In this document: piece after piece, positions 37,016 to 51,435 of the stretch | Numbering within the stretch: position 1 is the stretch's first letter | How the letters are laid out: the number at the start of each line of letters is the position of its first letter | Source of the DNA: Dallia pectoralis | Lineage: Eukaryota > Chordata > Actinopteri > Esociformes > Umbridae | Direction of reading: 5' to 3' | DNA: 64,000 nt | Assembly (NCBI GenBank): GCA_029465975.1 | Contig: CM055730.1 | Span: 17,329,918-17,393,917 of the forward strand | Position numbers and translations under genes: made by a program | Notes under the pieces: model-generated | What the model saw: only the letters and a program-made list of their open reading frames with translations | What the model was told of the DNA's origin: nothing | Databases searched by the model: none

Positions 37016-37727
37016 GTGGATAATAGAGACTTGGGCACGAGTAAAGACTTGAGCGACTTTGACAAGGGACACATTTGTTATGGCCTGACAATGGGTCAGA
37101 ACATCTCTGAAACGGCAAGTCTTGTGGGATGGTTCTGGTCAGCAGTGGTGATTATCTACCGACAGTGGTCCAAGAAGGGACAAACCACAAACCGGTGGTC
37201 TACCCGTCTAGTCCAAACCCACAGAAGCTCTGCAGTGGCACAACAGACAATGTAAATGATGCTTATGGAAGGAATGTGTCACAACAGACCGAAATGTGTA
37301 CCGAAATGTACATTAGACACGTGCCAGCCACCTTAACATTGCTGCAGACCAGGTACACCCATTCGTGGCAATGCAATTCTCCTATGGCAGCGGCCTCTCT
37401 CTGCAGAGCATTGCGCCCGGCCACACTGCACACGTTGTTTGGGGATGGTTCGAGAAACATAATGAGGAAATTGGCCACGGCCTCCAGACTCCCTAGATCT
37501 CAATCCGATTGAGCATCTGTGGGATGTGTTGGACCAACAAGTCCTATTCGCGGCGGCTCCACCTCGCAACGGACAGGACTTAATGGATCACACAGAATGT
37601 ATTGGTGCCAGATACCAAAGGACCCTTTCAGTCCGTCAGGGGTCTTGTAGAGTTCATGCCTCGGAGGGTCAATGCTATTTTGGCTGCTAGGGACACCGCC
37701 AGCATATTAGGCTGGTGGTCATATTAG
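37016..37727 (+). pseudogene. Tc1-like transposase pseudogene, a different family
   Basis: The N-terminal part (37016-37200) reads DLGTSKDLSDFDKGHI, MGQNISETASLVGW and VIIYRQWSKKGQTTNR, the helix-turn-helix DNA-binding region. A large deletion follows. The C-terminal part reads in other frames: LNIAADQVHPFVAMQF, HTAHVVWGWFEKHNEE, DLNPIEHLWDVLDQQV, then FMPRRVNAILAARDTASILG and WWSY, with a natural stop at 37725-37727. The first catalytic aspartate block is lost. The second (normally DNAP) is changed to SIAP; the final glutamate block (NPIEH) is intact. It is unlike the two Tc1 copies at 0.6 and 23 kb. Clean terminal inverted repeats were not found. Confidence 0.87.
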
Positions 37728-40202
37728 TTTGTCTCATCTGTGTATAATGTACGTAGGCTAGCCATACAGAGACAGACGCAAGACAGTGTTAGAGAGCTTT
37801 TGGATGTTCCTACGACACAAAGTGTGTAAAACTAGCTGTTGAAGTAAATATCTGAGAGCAATTTGAGTGCATCTTCTCTAATGAGTGAGGTGGGATGGAG
37901 GTGTGAGTACAGTCTGAGCTCAAATTGAAAAGTGTACAGACGGCTGTGGCTGAAAAGGTGGCGAGAGATTATTTTGGTGAAGGTGATGAGAAAAATGTAT
38001 GTTGCATGAGATGTAAAGTGAGGGCAAAGAAAGTTAGGGGAACTGAAGAGATGTTGAATGGAGAGATAGAGGTGAAAATAGAGAGACTGACGAGCGGACA
38101 GATGAGTGGAGGGAAGGCAGATAGGGAGGTCGAGAGGGAAGTGAAGAGATGTCCTTGATTTGAGAGTCCTGCGCCTCACTAGAGAAGGATTAGAACGTGA
38201 GAGGGGAGTGGGATCTAACTATCACCGGGGACACTGGGAGAACCGGGGAGAACCACGGAGGCCCCTGTCAGCAGCCTCTGACAGCAGCCTCTGACAGACA
38301 GACACAGCAGGAAGTCCCGTGACATTTTAATCACCTGCTCTACTTCTTTCCCATTGGTTTTCCTCTCCATATTCCTTCTAATGGCTCAGTGCCGCTAGAT
38401 TTGGGTTTCGGTTTCCTCATACAGATTGTGTCGCCGCTTCCGCTCAAACTCTGCTTGAGTTCTGATCAACTGGCATGTGATTTTTATTTTACGGTCCTCA
38501 TTTGTGACACCGCAAATCCCCTTATGTTTCTGTTGTTGCCTGCACACGTTTGGTTACATAACGAAACACCACCGTGTCGAATGTCCATCTCCACGACCGT
38601 GTCCAGGATGGAAGACGTAACATAGAAATGAGAGCGCATACTAATCCACTGTTTGAATTGTAAATACCTTTTAACGTTTGTCCCTCTTTGATGTTTCTGT
38701 CTCTCTCGAACCAAATGATTGCCCTTTAATTCAATCCCGGAGAAATAGAGGTAAAAATTATATTACAAGTGTTATGTTCAGATGTTGACCTTGTCCTCTT
38801 TTATTTGCCGTTACATAAATCCATGTGATTCGCACATTACAGTGCAGTGCAGGATAATGAAGGGAGTCACATTCTCATTACAAAGCAAGGGAAGAAGCAG
38901 CCGTGACTCTACATTGTACATTGTAAGATGCCCGGTTCTTTCAAGTCTTACGTTTCCTGTGCACAGTGATCTTAGAGATAAAAAAATAATACTAATGATT
39001 GCTGATCCCATTATTGCTTCTGAGATAAGTGACTTATTTAAAGTCTTTGGACATGTATTTCTGGTTGCGGGAGCTATATTTCTCCTCCTAATGAGAGGTG
39101 ACATCCCCAGGCAGCCTGGGTAGAGCCAGACTCGTATGGCATACTGTACGAGGGATGGCCGAGCTCTCTGACTCACTGGGTTCTGGAGGAAGTGGAGCTG
39201 TGGAACTGTTCCAGGCAGGGAGATCCCTTTCCCCACGCTAATTGACTCTCTCTCACTTTGTGTCTATTTTCTCTCACTTTCTCTCTCCCTCGTCCTTTCT
39301 CTCACATTTCACGCCTTCACCTTTTCTCTCTCTCTCCCCTTGCTCTCTTTCTCAAATGATCTCTGCTTTGCGCTCCCCTTCATTACCTCCTTTGCTATTT
39401 GCTCCACGTTCTCAAACTTTCTTTATCTGTCTTCTTTCTCCTCTCTCCCTTCATCTTTCTCTATCTTCGCCTTTGCTTCCTCATTACCTCGCCGACTCTG
39501 CTTCTTAGTCACTCCATCTTTATGGTGTTGTCATCCTTTTGCTCTCTTATCTGAACCAAGGCGGTGGAGGAAAGTGAAAATAAGCTTCCGTCGTCCCTGG
39601 TCCCATTGCTGAAAACATCAAGGCACAAGTCTGCAGGGTGTTGTGGAAATATCTTTGTTAGGAAAGTTTCAAATAGGGGATATGTGTGTGTGTGCGTGTG
39701 TTCATTTGCAGCCGAGAAAATTTATTGCAGAGCAGTGGTAAGTCTTTGATTCACCGTGACTTTCTGTCTAGGGGTAATTGTATTAAATGTGTTAGGGACA
39801 TTTGTTGACCTGTGCCTTTTCGGGAAAGGAACCCCCTAAGAAAGGAACCCTGGAGTTATCAAAGACCCATCTGTTTCCCATGATTCACATGTGTGATATT
39901 GTGTGTAAAAGTGTGAGCGTGGCTACAGCTCCATAAAGCTTTGTGACTGAACTATTGTGAAGCCAAAGAGCCTGATCATAGCACTGTTACCATCTGTGTC
40001 TGTGTGAGGACTTGTCTCCACTAATCTAAACTGTAATAAACTGTCATCATGTGAACTTGGAACACTTCGGTCCGTCTTACTTTAGGTCTGAATTCAGTGT
40101 TTGCTGTTATTTCGGGGTTTAGGACAGTGATTAGCTAGTAGGAATATACATTTCCACCACAAGGAGCTGCATGCGTGTGCTTTTGATGTTCTGTACTTCT
40201 CA
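37728..40202. other. Intron 1 stretch, no gene recognised
   Basis: Contains a pyrimidine-rich CTCTCT stretch (about 39245-39480), a short GACAGCAGCCTCT tandem (about 38265-38300) and a small GT run (about 39682-39700). No exon is identified. Confidence 0.45.
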
Positions 40203-40400
40203 TCTCATCTTCAACCGCTTATCTGGGGTCGGGTCGCGGGGGAAGCAGCTCTAGCAGGGAACCCCAAACTTCCCTTTCCCGGGCAACATTAGCCAGCTCC
40301 GACTGGGGAATCCCGAGGCGTTCCCAGGCCAGTGTGGAGATATAATCTCTCCACCTAGTCCTGGGTCTTCCCCGAGGTCTCCTCCCAGCATGTTCTGTAC
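40203..40400 (-). mobile_element. LINE 3' end, same family as 2160-2690
   Basis: On the minus strand the translation reads GRRPRGRPRTRWRDYISTLA, then WERLGIPQSELANVARERE and VWGSLLELLPPRPDP, the extreme C-terminus of the LINE ORF2. It ends in the ATAAGCGGTTGAAGATGAGA tail (plus-strand 40200-40222). It is less decayed than the 2.2-kb copy over the shared part, and 5'-truncated to under 200 bases. Confidence 0.88.
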
Positions 40401-42066
40401 TTATAAGAACCAAAAGCCCACACAAGTATAGTAAAACTAATAATCAATCCTTGTTGGACTTTAGACACACAACATCCACATGTGGTTTGTATTGCATTGA
40501 CACACATGATCAGCACTTGAATATATGAACATATGATTTTGTTTTTATGACTATTGAAAATCAAACTCTCTGTTTGCCTGCATGTTTCGTGTGTACGTGA
40601 AATTATTTTCTGTGTCTAGAGTGGACCAGACTGTGTTATTCAAACAATATTGCACCATTATCTGTGTCCCCTTTATTATACGCTATGAATACATATTTGA
40701 TTGGGATTGTTGCTAAAAGCATCTTTCCATGCTTTACATTGCTGATACTTATTGTCAAGCTAGTCCCAACAATGAGTGAAAGCTCCAGTCCACGCAAGTG
40801 CTGGTTCCTGTCCCCGCAAAAATAACATCGCAACATGAGTGTCTCTTTCCCTGATTTCTTTGTCAGTCAGTGGTTACAGGAGAGGCAGAAATGGTTCAAA
40901 AACAGCTTGGAGCTGTCTCAACCAGTGTGCAGTATATCCGACTCCTTGGCTGGACTGCCTCCAGGGAGGACACAAAATTGTTTTTGACACAGTCAGAGAA
41001 TCTCTTACTGACACGCCAGGTTTCTGGACTTACAAAGCAGACCTGCAGAGCATCTTTGGATGAACCTCTGACATTTCTCATTTTGAATAAAGCCAGTCCA
41101 GTTTCAGCAGCCTTATTACGAGTCCTGGCTTCTGACAAACTCTACCTGGATGTGAGGAAGAAGTGTGTTCCTCAGAGCGGGTTTTATAGTGGAAGCTGGG
41201 CTGGATTAAATGCCTGAGGGGGAGACTAGAGGCTAGCTAGCTACCTAGCGCCAAACAATGTCAGAACACCCTTTGAGTGGTATGACAACCTGCAGTGTGT
41301 TTCCTCAATCTATCGTGCTATGGCTGATGTATCCTGTATGTGCACGAGACTGGTGCTCAGTAAGGTATGTCTGCAACACTGGTGGTACATCACTGTCTTG
41401 TTTTCGACACTGTGTCAATTTCCACAAATTCGTTTTTTTCCAGACACTTTTTCAGATTTTCCCCTACAGCAGGCGACCGCGCGGATCGGTTTCAATGGCT
41501 CAAGGGTGAAAACGAAAATGCTTTATTGGCCGGAGACCCTTCAACCTAAACCATCTCCCATTCTTCCAGGGTTCTGGCCTGTTTAACAGAGTAAAAATCA
41601 CTTCCTGTGACGTGGATATTTGTGGCATTCTGAGTGGGAGAACTGTCACCTAGTTTAAACAAATTTTTACCCTAATATGTTAGCATCATAAGTTAGGAAT
41701 ATGGAGAAAAAAACATTTATCCAACATCTTGTGGTTCCTTGATTGTGCTCGTATCTCCAACGAGATGCATATTTTAGTGACCAGGGATGGAAAGTGCTTT
41801 TGGCTCAACTGTTAATCCCCACTGACTCACAGTAGGCCCAAATGCAGCTCTAATCAGGCATGGTTTGGGATTCGGTTGTCATGGGGATGGGTGTTGGAAT
41901 AGTTTGGAACAGATGTTGGGACGCTCACTTAACAGTAATTGTATGCCTGTTGCGATTGCATCCTGCCATTTGGAAATGAACAGCACAATTCCAGATACAC
42001 ATCCCTAGGTATAGATTCTGGAGAACAATTTCATCCTCCACCACGTGTTATACAGGTTCCTCTGTT
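40401..42066. other. Intron 1 stretch, no gene recognised
   Basis: Overlapping open frames at 40839-41217 and 41258-41586 look like unique sequence, but I find no domain, no conserved motif and no credible splice sites, so no gene is called. Confidence 0.4.
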
Positions 42067-42482
42067 TACAGTTTTTCTCGATTGTTTACACACATTTTCT
42101 GAAAGCATGCCTCATATTCTCAGAACTCTACACACAATTCCAAAAAACCACACACAATGGGCAAAACAACTCAATGCTCCTGCAAAATCAAACTTTACAT
42201 TCAAAATAATGTAATTTCATCTCAAAGGGGTATTTTGTTTTCAAATGACGCACACAAACCATCATATGAACAGACATTTATAAGAACCAGTTGAATATGA
42301 TGTGCTCAATGTAAAACACTGAAAACACTTCACCATTCATAGAACTGGAATTTGAGTGTATAGCAGGAATTGTGCTTGTAGTTTAGCAGAATTGGTTCAG
42401 GGGGTTGGGGCATGAGTTACATGTTGTGGTCATTGTGTCTCAAGTACCAGTATTTGTGTGTAAACAATTGAGACAAACTGTA
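42067..42482. mobile_element. TA-flanked MITE (Tc1/mariner type), ~416 bp
   Basis: The left end TACAGTTTTTCTCGATTGTT (from 42067, continuing TACACACA) matches the reverse complement of the right end, which finishes AATTGAGACAAACTGTA at 42482. The flanking TA and terminal ACAGT fit Tc1/mariner-type insertion. There is no coding capacity. The middle contains CACACAAACCATCATATG-like and AAACACTGAAAACACTTC motifs. Confidence 0.85.
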
Positions 42483-45400
42483 ATGGTGTTTGTGTGAGAA
42501 ATTCCCACCGTCCCACAAAGTCATACTGTGCCAATTTCAGCATTCAGCCTTTACACATTTAAGTCGTGTGTATGCGGTTATGTCACTAGACTGTGGCGAA
42601 ATATTGTAATGCACTCTCCTTGGCATGTGAAAGCAATCATTTGGTGTCACTTGTTGTTGTGCCTGTGAAGCTGACACTAACTGGTCGAACACAGTTAACA
42701 TCTACATTGTCTAATCCTCACATTCACATCTCCTCATCTGAGCCCAAGAAGGGTTAACTAGGCTGGGTCTGTCATGCAAGTAATTCTTCATATGTCCATG
42801 TGTCTGTGTTAGAAAAATAATATAGCAACATCATCCCTAAGAGGACATGTTGTAGATTGTACTATACGTTTGTGATATTGTGATACACCACTCATAAATC
42901 ACTGACAATTCTTTAGACCAATAAATGAGGAATATCTTTTTTCAAAGCTCATTTGCCGTCTCTGCCTTGTGCAGCCGTTGTGTGTCTCTGCGTTGAATCT
43001 TCTGTGGTAGTTTTTTTTCTTACTGCTGCACATTACCAAAAATAAGCCACGAAAAACATCCCATCTGCTGTCCTTTCTCTGTACACGTATACAGGCGAGC
43101 GTAATAAAAATGACTCTGTCACTAGCCATCTGTCAGCGTCTTAAAACCATCACTAGCACTTTTTCCCACGTTCGAAAGCTGTCACCACATTTCACCTCCA
43201 GAGTAGTGGTAGACAAATATGAACATGTGAGACAGGTCTGTGCTGGGCTGTGCAAGTTTGTTCGGGAACTAGCCTGGCGGTGGATAAGGGGCTTAAGTAG
43301 CCTTCCCATTTGTGCTGCTCCCGGGAATCGGATGTCTGTCTTCCTTGGATCGTCTGCTATTGACCGGCGTGCCCAGTGTTTCACTTGGCTGGCTGGCTTA
43401 TGGAGTGATTGCGTGAACCCTTATGTGTTGAACCAAACTCACTGACTGATGGGGATTTTAAATTAGGTCTGTAACCCTGGTTCCCCAAAGAGAGCAATAA
43501 TAAACAAGGGCCCTGGCGTGATTTAGTGTAGACCTGAATTAATGTAGGGAGGACATGATTGAATAATGTGTTCAGGTTAGGCACTTGGTTAAAGCTCATA
43601 CCCCATGTGCGTATGATCGCCTTCTACAGGAAACCCGGGATACAGACATCACCTGAGTGTTTCAACTCCTCAGGCTCATGTATTGCAGACAAAGGAAAAC
43701 CTCTGACGTCAGTCTGACTATCTACCCGCCTGTGTGTTTATCACTGGGCTTTAAGCGTGTGTTCAGAATCTACAGTTCTCCCAACCTGGCCTGGTTCCGT
43801 GTGAGACCACGTGGTGGCCAGGCACTTCTTCTGGTTCCGTGAACCATGCAACACGAGCTTGAAGGGATTGCAAGCGTCTCTCTGGACTTCTGATGCGGTC
43901 GTCTCTGACATTAGGCTGCGATGCGTAATGAACGTGCCAACAGAGATAAACGCCTGGGTGGTCGATCCCGTATCTGAACGGGGAATAGGACGTCACAGTG
44001 GGATTCCCATATGGACCCCTGTTATGGTGAACAAGTATGGGACACATGATGCCATTTCTAATGCCGTCCCTCTCAGTGCTGCTCTGCACATGTTTACTCT
44101 TTTACATTAGCAGATTTTCACACCTAATCAGAAGTGTTAGGCAAACGTTATGCATTTTAACTCTGCAGCTACCCCCGCTGGCATATATCGAATTAGTCAG
44201 TAAAATTGTTGTTTATTTACAGACAAAGTAAAGTATGCTCTTTTCAAGTTTTTGATAGTTTTCCGGGTGACATACGGCCTAGCGGGAAATTGATTCTCAA
44301 CATGAAAACTGTTGTTCCATCCTGGAGCACGAACTTAACCCCAATTGTAAGTTATTTTGCTTAATGACTTTAATGTCAAATGTATGCAGACGGCTCTGAA
44401 GTGTTATTTTAATTAAGTTATCTTCCTAGCAACCAGAGATGGGTACTTTATATCTGCTCATGTGGTTCTCATTAACTTGTGGTTCGACACAGTTAACAAT
44501 CAATATCGTCACTGGACCAAAACAAGGATACGCATTTTCTGAATTAATCGATGATGTTGTTCACAGATGGTGTACCATTTTAAGTCAAGACAGAACTGTA
44601 GTTTAATGTCTTTTTATGTCGTTTTATAACGTGCCCATAAGATGACCGTCAAGTCATTTTGTTTCTCGTTTCTCTCTGAGTACACACTCTATTTCATTTT
44701 AGCTGGTCTGTGGTCCTGGTGCTGCACGCAACGTTGGCCAATTAGCCTAGCTAAAGACCGCTAGTTTTACCTTTAGACATTTAAGAGTCGTATGAGTAGA
44801 TACTGTACTTATTGTCACAGCTGTAAGTTACCTGGTCATGGCTGTAGACCAGTTGGCTTTCAGATGCTCCCGGTTAACACACACCAAACCTCTCAGCAGC
44901 GGCAGACAAAGCGCCAGAGCGGTTACCTTGTCTAGAGGCGTCGTACCGGTACGTTTAACGAAACACATGTATTTAAAATATCTGAATATCCTAAAGCAAT
45001 TCTAAGCACTATTCACATTACACTATTCACATTACATTATTTCAAACTCATGCCTGAATACAGCGTGACAGACGATATAGAGGGCTCAGCTTTGCACTTC
45101 CACGGATGGAACAAAACGTTAAAGGTCTAAACGAGGTCCAAATGACTCGGTCTCACGGCTCAAGGGATCAGACATATCTAGAGCGCTCAGATAAAGATGA
45201 CCAAGGTATGCAGCATGATGAACCGACGCTGATTGTGCAATTACCCAGGGTTCCCCAGCAGGGCTTCCCAGCAGCAGCTGGGGCCTACAGACAGCGGTCT
45301 GCTCAGCCTGTTGTGAATGGGTCTATTGACTGTGTCTTAGTCCCCACCTGCGGGTCTGCTATGTTAGATGTTCCGTGCTTGACTGCTCGCCTGCTCACTA

Positions 45401-46302
45401 TCTTTTTATATAACCAGGCCATGTCAGAGCACTCACGGCACAGTTTGTTTTGGCTAACGGTGAGGACCAGGGATGTGAGGTCACAATTCCACCGTACTTA
45501 AGCCAAGGAGGCGTTTGCAAACTCCGTCAAAATGCATATTTGATAAGAAATTAAGACTTCTTTTCCGACTGTGCGCTTAACTAAATATTTTTCGACATTG
45601 ATTTCAGGTAGCTGTTCTCATAGAACAATTCTGGAGCCTTAACAGATGCCCTAAAAAACAATTAGCACATGAAATCTGTCTAGCATGTGTGTACTGTCGC
45701 TATATACAATGGTGAGGGGTTAAAGCTCAATGACTGGATCACACATTTCCTTGTATCTATGTGCAAAACACTTTGGAAAAATGTCACAGACCCTTCCAGA
45801 ATATACGTACTTTGAACTTCAGGGAATTCAGCAATTGTGCTCATAAATTATGCATGCGTGATTGCATGACCAGTCCAATTTATAGCAGAAAATGTATGAA
45901 ATGTTGACAAAGATTGCTCTTTGTAATCTACCTGGCTGTCTGATTGCATCAAGTACTGTAGACTAATTACAGGAGGTGATGGAAATCGATTTTGTATTTT
46001 TTCTCCCGGAGCTCCTGACCTCTTCCTTGAAATCTAAGTGACAGGGCTGGCCAGAGGGGATGCCAATTTCTAACTAGACTCTCTTCCACTTGTCCGTTTT
46101 GGCACAGGAACTCTCCAGAGGATCCACTGTAAGTGTTGCCAACGTGTCACTCAGTGTCACAGGCAGATTTCCGACACCCTGCTGCCCCCGTTTGTCTCCC
46201 CAGAGTGTGTCAGGCCTGGTGCTGAGGATTCTGGGCACGTTGATCCCTGGCAAACTGTAACCCTTTCATGCCATACTTCTGCTTGTCTGTGCCGGCTGTC
46301 AT
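42483..46302. other. Intron 1 stretch, no gene recognised
   Basis: About 3.8 kb of mixed-composition DNA. Open frames at 43110-43445 (plus), 43763-44089 (minus) and 45106-45501 (plus) were inspected. None shows a recognisable domain or exon boundaries consistent with a gene. Confidence 0.4.
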
Positions 46303-46365
46303 GGAGGGAGGGAGGGAGAGAGGGAGAGAGGGAGAGAGGAGAGAGGGAGGGAGAGGGAGGGAGAG

Positions 46366-46451
<86 letters not shown>

Positions 46452-46582
46452 GGAGAGAGGGAGAGAGGAGAGGGAGAGGGGGAGAGGGGAGAGAGAGGGG
46501 GGAGAGAGAGGGGGGAGAGGGAGAGAGGGGGAGAGGGGGGGGGGGGAGAGAGGGAGAGAGAGGGAGAGAGAGAGGGGGAGGG
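46303..46582. repeat. GA-rich microsatellite
   Basis: About 280 bases are almost purely purine on the plus strand: (GGGA)n, a clean (GA)n core (about 46368-46442), then GAGAGGGG-type blocks with a run of G near 46537-46545. A purine/pyrimidine mirror tract like this can adopt triplex (H-DNA) structures. The open frames on both strands are products of composition. Confidence 0.96.
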
Positions 46583-49503
46583 TTAACCTGCATGTGTCCC
46601 AGCTGGCAGTCATTCAATGTCTGGACGGAGGATTTGGACCTCAGAACAAGCCGATATTTTCACAAGGGGAGGGGGTCATTGATCGAGCAAAGCGCCTTGT
46701 CCAATTGATTAGTTACATTTTTTATACCATGGCAGTAACTAGCTCAAGGTGTGTCAATTCTATCCTGCAAATCGGACACACATTTAAGACACCATAACGG
46801 TAAACCAAGCGTAGTCATGCGCACAGCTGTACATAAACTCCAATCCATTAATATTTCTCGGCAATGACTTGCAAATGGGTTTTTAAAGAGATATACCGTT
46901 TGGACCATTTGAACAATCTCCCAGAGGTCTTCCAGATGCTAGCATGGTCGCAATATCTACTGGGAGTACCTTGTTCTGTCAGACGTTTTAAAGGGCCATC
47001 AGATTGTTTCACTTTAAACTGCCTGGACAGGGGAAGCACACAGGAAACTGTCAGTAAGATTGCTTACAGAGGTCGTCCTGTATGCCTGTCTATCCCTCAC
47101 AACTGTCCCTCAGGTCCTTTTAGTCAACTCGCCTCAGATAAACAAACATGTATAATGGGACACGCAAGGGCCTGGTCCTCTGGGCTACAGGAGAAACCAG
47201 GTTAAATAATGAATAATATATGAAAGTCAAAGGAAAGACGGTAGAATCTTCTGTTACCCTGTGACGACAGGTTTTATTAAATCACGGATCTTCGTCTGTG
47301 GATCCGGAGCAGATTTTTTTTTCTATTTGGGTTCCGACTGTGTGTTTCAGAACATAAATATAAATAGGATTAAGTGACAGAGTTCTGGATTAAATAAGAG
47401 GTCAGCGTTTATGGTGGACGTGAAGATTATTGTATTGTACTACACATCATGTTTCAGGTGTTGTTCATGAACGATTGGTATCCTCATCTATTGCAATCGG
47501 GTTGTAGTACTTATTACCTCAGAGTAAATGTTCCCATTATATTAAATGCATATTTCCTATGTGTACAATGCTTTTTTTCGAATGATAATGTAGAATAAAA
47601 TGTATTTCACTTGAAGCCAGAAGAAGGCTTCTAACGGCAATTGTCAGTTTCGTTAAACCACAGAGTTCACTGACTTCATTAAATCCATTAGTACTAAGTA
47701 GATTAACTGGGAATTATTGGTTTGCTGATGAACAACTTCATTGGCAGGTCACAGAGGATGTCTAGAGAAAGCACACTTTCCATGCACAGTGAACAAACAG
47801 AACCTCGTTTTTACCCATAGGTCTACGAAAAAGACAGAAAGTATCCACCACTAAGCAATTTCACAGTCAATACTTAGTAAATATAAGTTCCCTAGAACTT
47901 GTGACCTGTGACCTTTGAAAAGTCTCTTTCCCCAATCGGCATAGCTATTGTGAATTTTCTCATCGACATGACCACTGGCTGTAGGAAATTCTGTTTGCAC
48001 TGTGATCAAAGACCAGTGCCCTCCTGCACATTTGGATATGAGTAGTAAATGGCACTTACAGTGGAACCCTGAGTTCTGAGCCCGTCTACCAAGCCCTCTC
48101 CTGCTGTCAGAATTATATAAATAGGGATATAAAATAGTGCTGCCCACTGCCGATATATCTGTGTTAGTTTGACAGCTGCTCTGGGAGCAATCCAACAGAT
48201 TACTTTTCAGGTTTTGCTTTTGGAAAATGGAGGCCAGCCTTAAATGAAATAACATAATCCAAACTGAGCAGGCAAAGCGATTCCCCGCCACGACATATGG
48301 CTTTGTTACAAACCGAGCATATGTACCACAGACATACAGATATCTTAACTGTTTTACATTATTGTTGTGATTGCACAGTTTAGGAATAGTATTCCCAAGG
48401 CCATTTATTTCGTCGTTTGCAATTTTCACCCCCAGGAATAAAACCTCATAAAACCTCGGTCTGGGCTTACATTTAGCTGTATTGCACAAAAATATTTCAT
48501 ATCTTTGCGTGCGTCACAATCGGGAAGAGTGGAGGTCTTGAGGGATAACTGGGTTTTATCTCTTTGCCTCTAGTTGTGCTGCTTTGGAATATGCATCTGA
48601 AAAGGACATTTAGAGAAAAATTGTTATGATGAATTAGCCCACTTCAAAACCATCTGTGGAAAACTGCAAAAAATTCTTAATAGAATATGGCAGGATATTT
48701 TTTAGTTGAAGTTTCTGTTACGCTCTTATTTCTCTTTTCAGTAGATTTCTATTTGACCGGGTTTTGTCTGGCAAACAGTGAAGCATCTTTGTTAATTATT
48801 TTTTGCATGTTGGCCAGGTTTGTCTTTTCCTCACAGTTCATCTACACACGGTAACATTGCTTGTGGCAATCGTCAATAACCTTTACATAAAAATGGTTTT
48901 CAATGGGGAATTCCTGAAGAGCTACTGAAACATAACATAGAACCATAATAACACCGCATTTTGCCCTGCTGCAAAGTTCAGAAGCCCGTGTTGGTATTTA
49001 TTAGCAGTGGAGCACATCTATCTGGTCTCCATTTTTGTGTCATAAGATTTGGGTTGAGCTGTCCCTGTATACAGTGTATAGACAGGCTTAAGATCTCCCT
49101 CTGTTTCATTAGGTACTTATTTATTTCTCACTCTCTTTTTAGCCAATATGTCGTTGTTCTCACACTTACCAGGTTGTTATTGCCAGCACACGCGCGCTGA
49201 AGGTGAAAGCATTCATATTCCAACAACTATATGATTGTGCTCACTGAATCCCAACACACTGCAATACTGATCTGAAGCGCTATTAAGACAAGGCATCCCT
49301 GTCTGACATTCAGCCGTCCAGCCAGAGCAGATATGACTCCATTTTCTTGTGCCCTCTGAGCCTTGAACAATGACTGTATGCTGCGGCCAAGAACCAAAAT
49401 CAAACCAAAGTGAGTATTAATGATGCAACAGTACAGTATGCTTGGTGGATCCCTGTCTATCTATCTTCCAGATAATCCTTGGAAAAAAAACAGGTCTATT
49501 CAA
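46583..49503. other. Intron 1 stretch, no gene recognised
   Basis: Includes an unusually long unique open frame on the minus strand (47851-48489, 212 codons, ATG start) with no recognisable domain. It is not called as a gene. Confidence 0.4.
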
Positions 49504-50601
<1,098 letters not shown>

Positions 50602-50722
50602 TGTCTCCTCAGAGACTTGGGTTGACCTTTTGTCTCCTCAGAGACTTGGGTTGACCTTTTGTCTCCTCAGAGACTTGGGTTGACCTTTTGTCTCCTCAGA
50701 GACTTGGGTTGACCTTTTGTCT
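50602..50722. repeat. 29-bp tandem repeat, four copies
   Basis: The unit TGTCTCCTCAGAGACTTGGG plus TTGACCTTT recurs at exact 29-base spacing from 50602, 50631, 50660 and 50689, essentially without mismatch. It lies in the spacer between the CA and GT arrays. Each unit contains CTCCTCAG, which looks like a 3' splice site, preceded by TTTTGT. Confidence 0.95.
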
Positions 50723-51012
50723 TGTCTTCTCTTGAGTTTGCCATTTTTCGGTCTTGGCATGCAATGGTCTCTGTGTTCACTCATTCTGGCCTATGGTGTT
50801 TTTGACTGTAGCACATTCAAATCATAAGTGCCATGCAAAGTGTTACAAAAGAACACAGAGATATTCTGGAAGAGGTATAAGGGAACGCTTCACAGAGGTA
50901 GATCCCAAAAAGTTAGCCATGACTAAAGTGACAGTTGTTCCAAACTAAGCCATCAGTATATGAACAACGTGTATTCAGAGTTTAAAAGACAATATATTGT
51001 CACATTGTCACG

Positions 51013-51435
51013 GTGTGCTGTGTGTGCTGTGTGTGCGGGTGTGTGTGTGCTGTGTGTGTGGGTGTGCTGTGTGTGTGTGTGCTGTGTGTGCGGGTGTGTG
51101 TGGGTGTGCTGTGTGTGCGGGTGTGTGTGGGTGTGCTGTGTGCGGGTGTGTGTGGGTGTGCTGTGTGTGTGGGTGTGCTGTGTGTGTGGGTGTGCTGTGT
51201 GTGCGGGTGTGTGTGGGTGTGCTGTGTGTGCGGGTGTGGGTGTGCTGTGTGTGTGTGTGCGGGTGTGTGTGGGTGTGCTGTGTGTGTGGGTGTGCTGTGT
51301 GTGCGGGTGTGTGTGGGTGTGCTGTGTGTGCGGGTGTGGGTGTGCTGTGTGTGTGGGTGTGCTGTGTGTGTGGGTGTGCTGTGTGTGTGGGTGTGCTGTG
51401 TGTGTGGGTGTGCTGTGTGTGCGGGTGTGGGTGTG
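51013..51435. repeat. Compound GT array with GGGTGTGCTGTGTGT units
   Basis: About 423 bases of GGGTGTGCTGTGTGT and GCGGGTGTGTGT units. It is the reverse complement in kind of the array at 49504-50261, about 750 bases upstream, and is also complementary to the (CA)n tract at 52739-52888 on the other side of exon 2. Confidence 0.97.

Noticed and set aside
40839..41586. Possible exons of an unknown gene (frames at 40870-41217 and 41258-41586)
   Set aside because: No family resemblance, and codon composition does not stand out. Several overlapping frames are equally open.
43110..44110. Overlapping open frames of about 100-110 codons on both strands that looked like unique coding sequence
   Set aside because: No domain, no conserved motif and no credible splice boundaries. 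Frames of this length are expected by chance in 64 kb.
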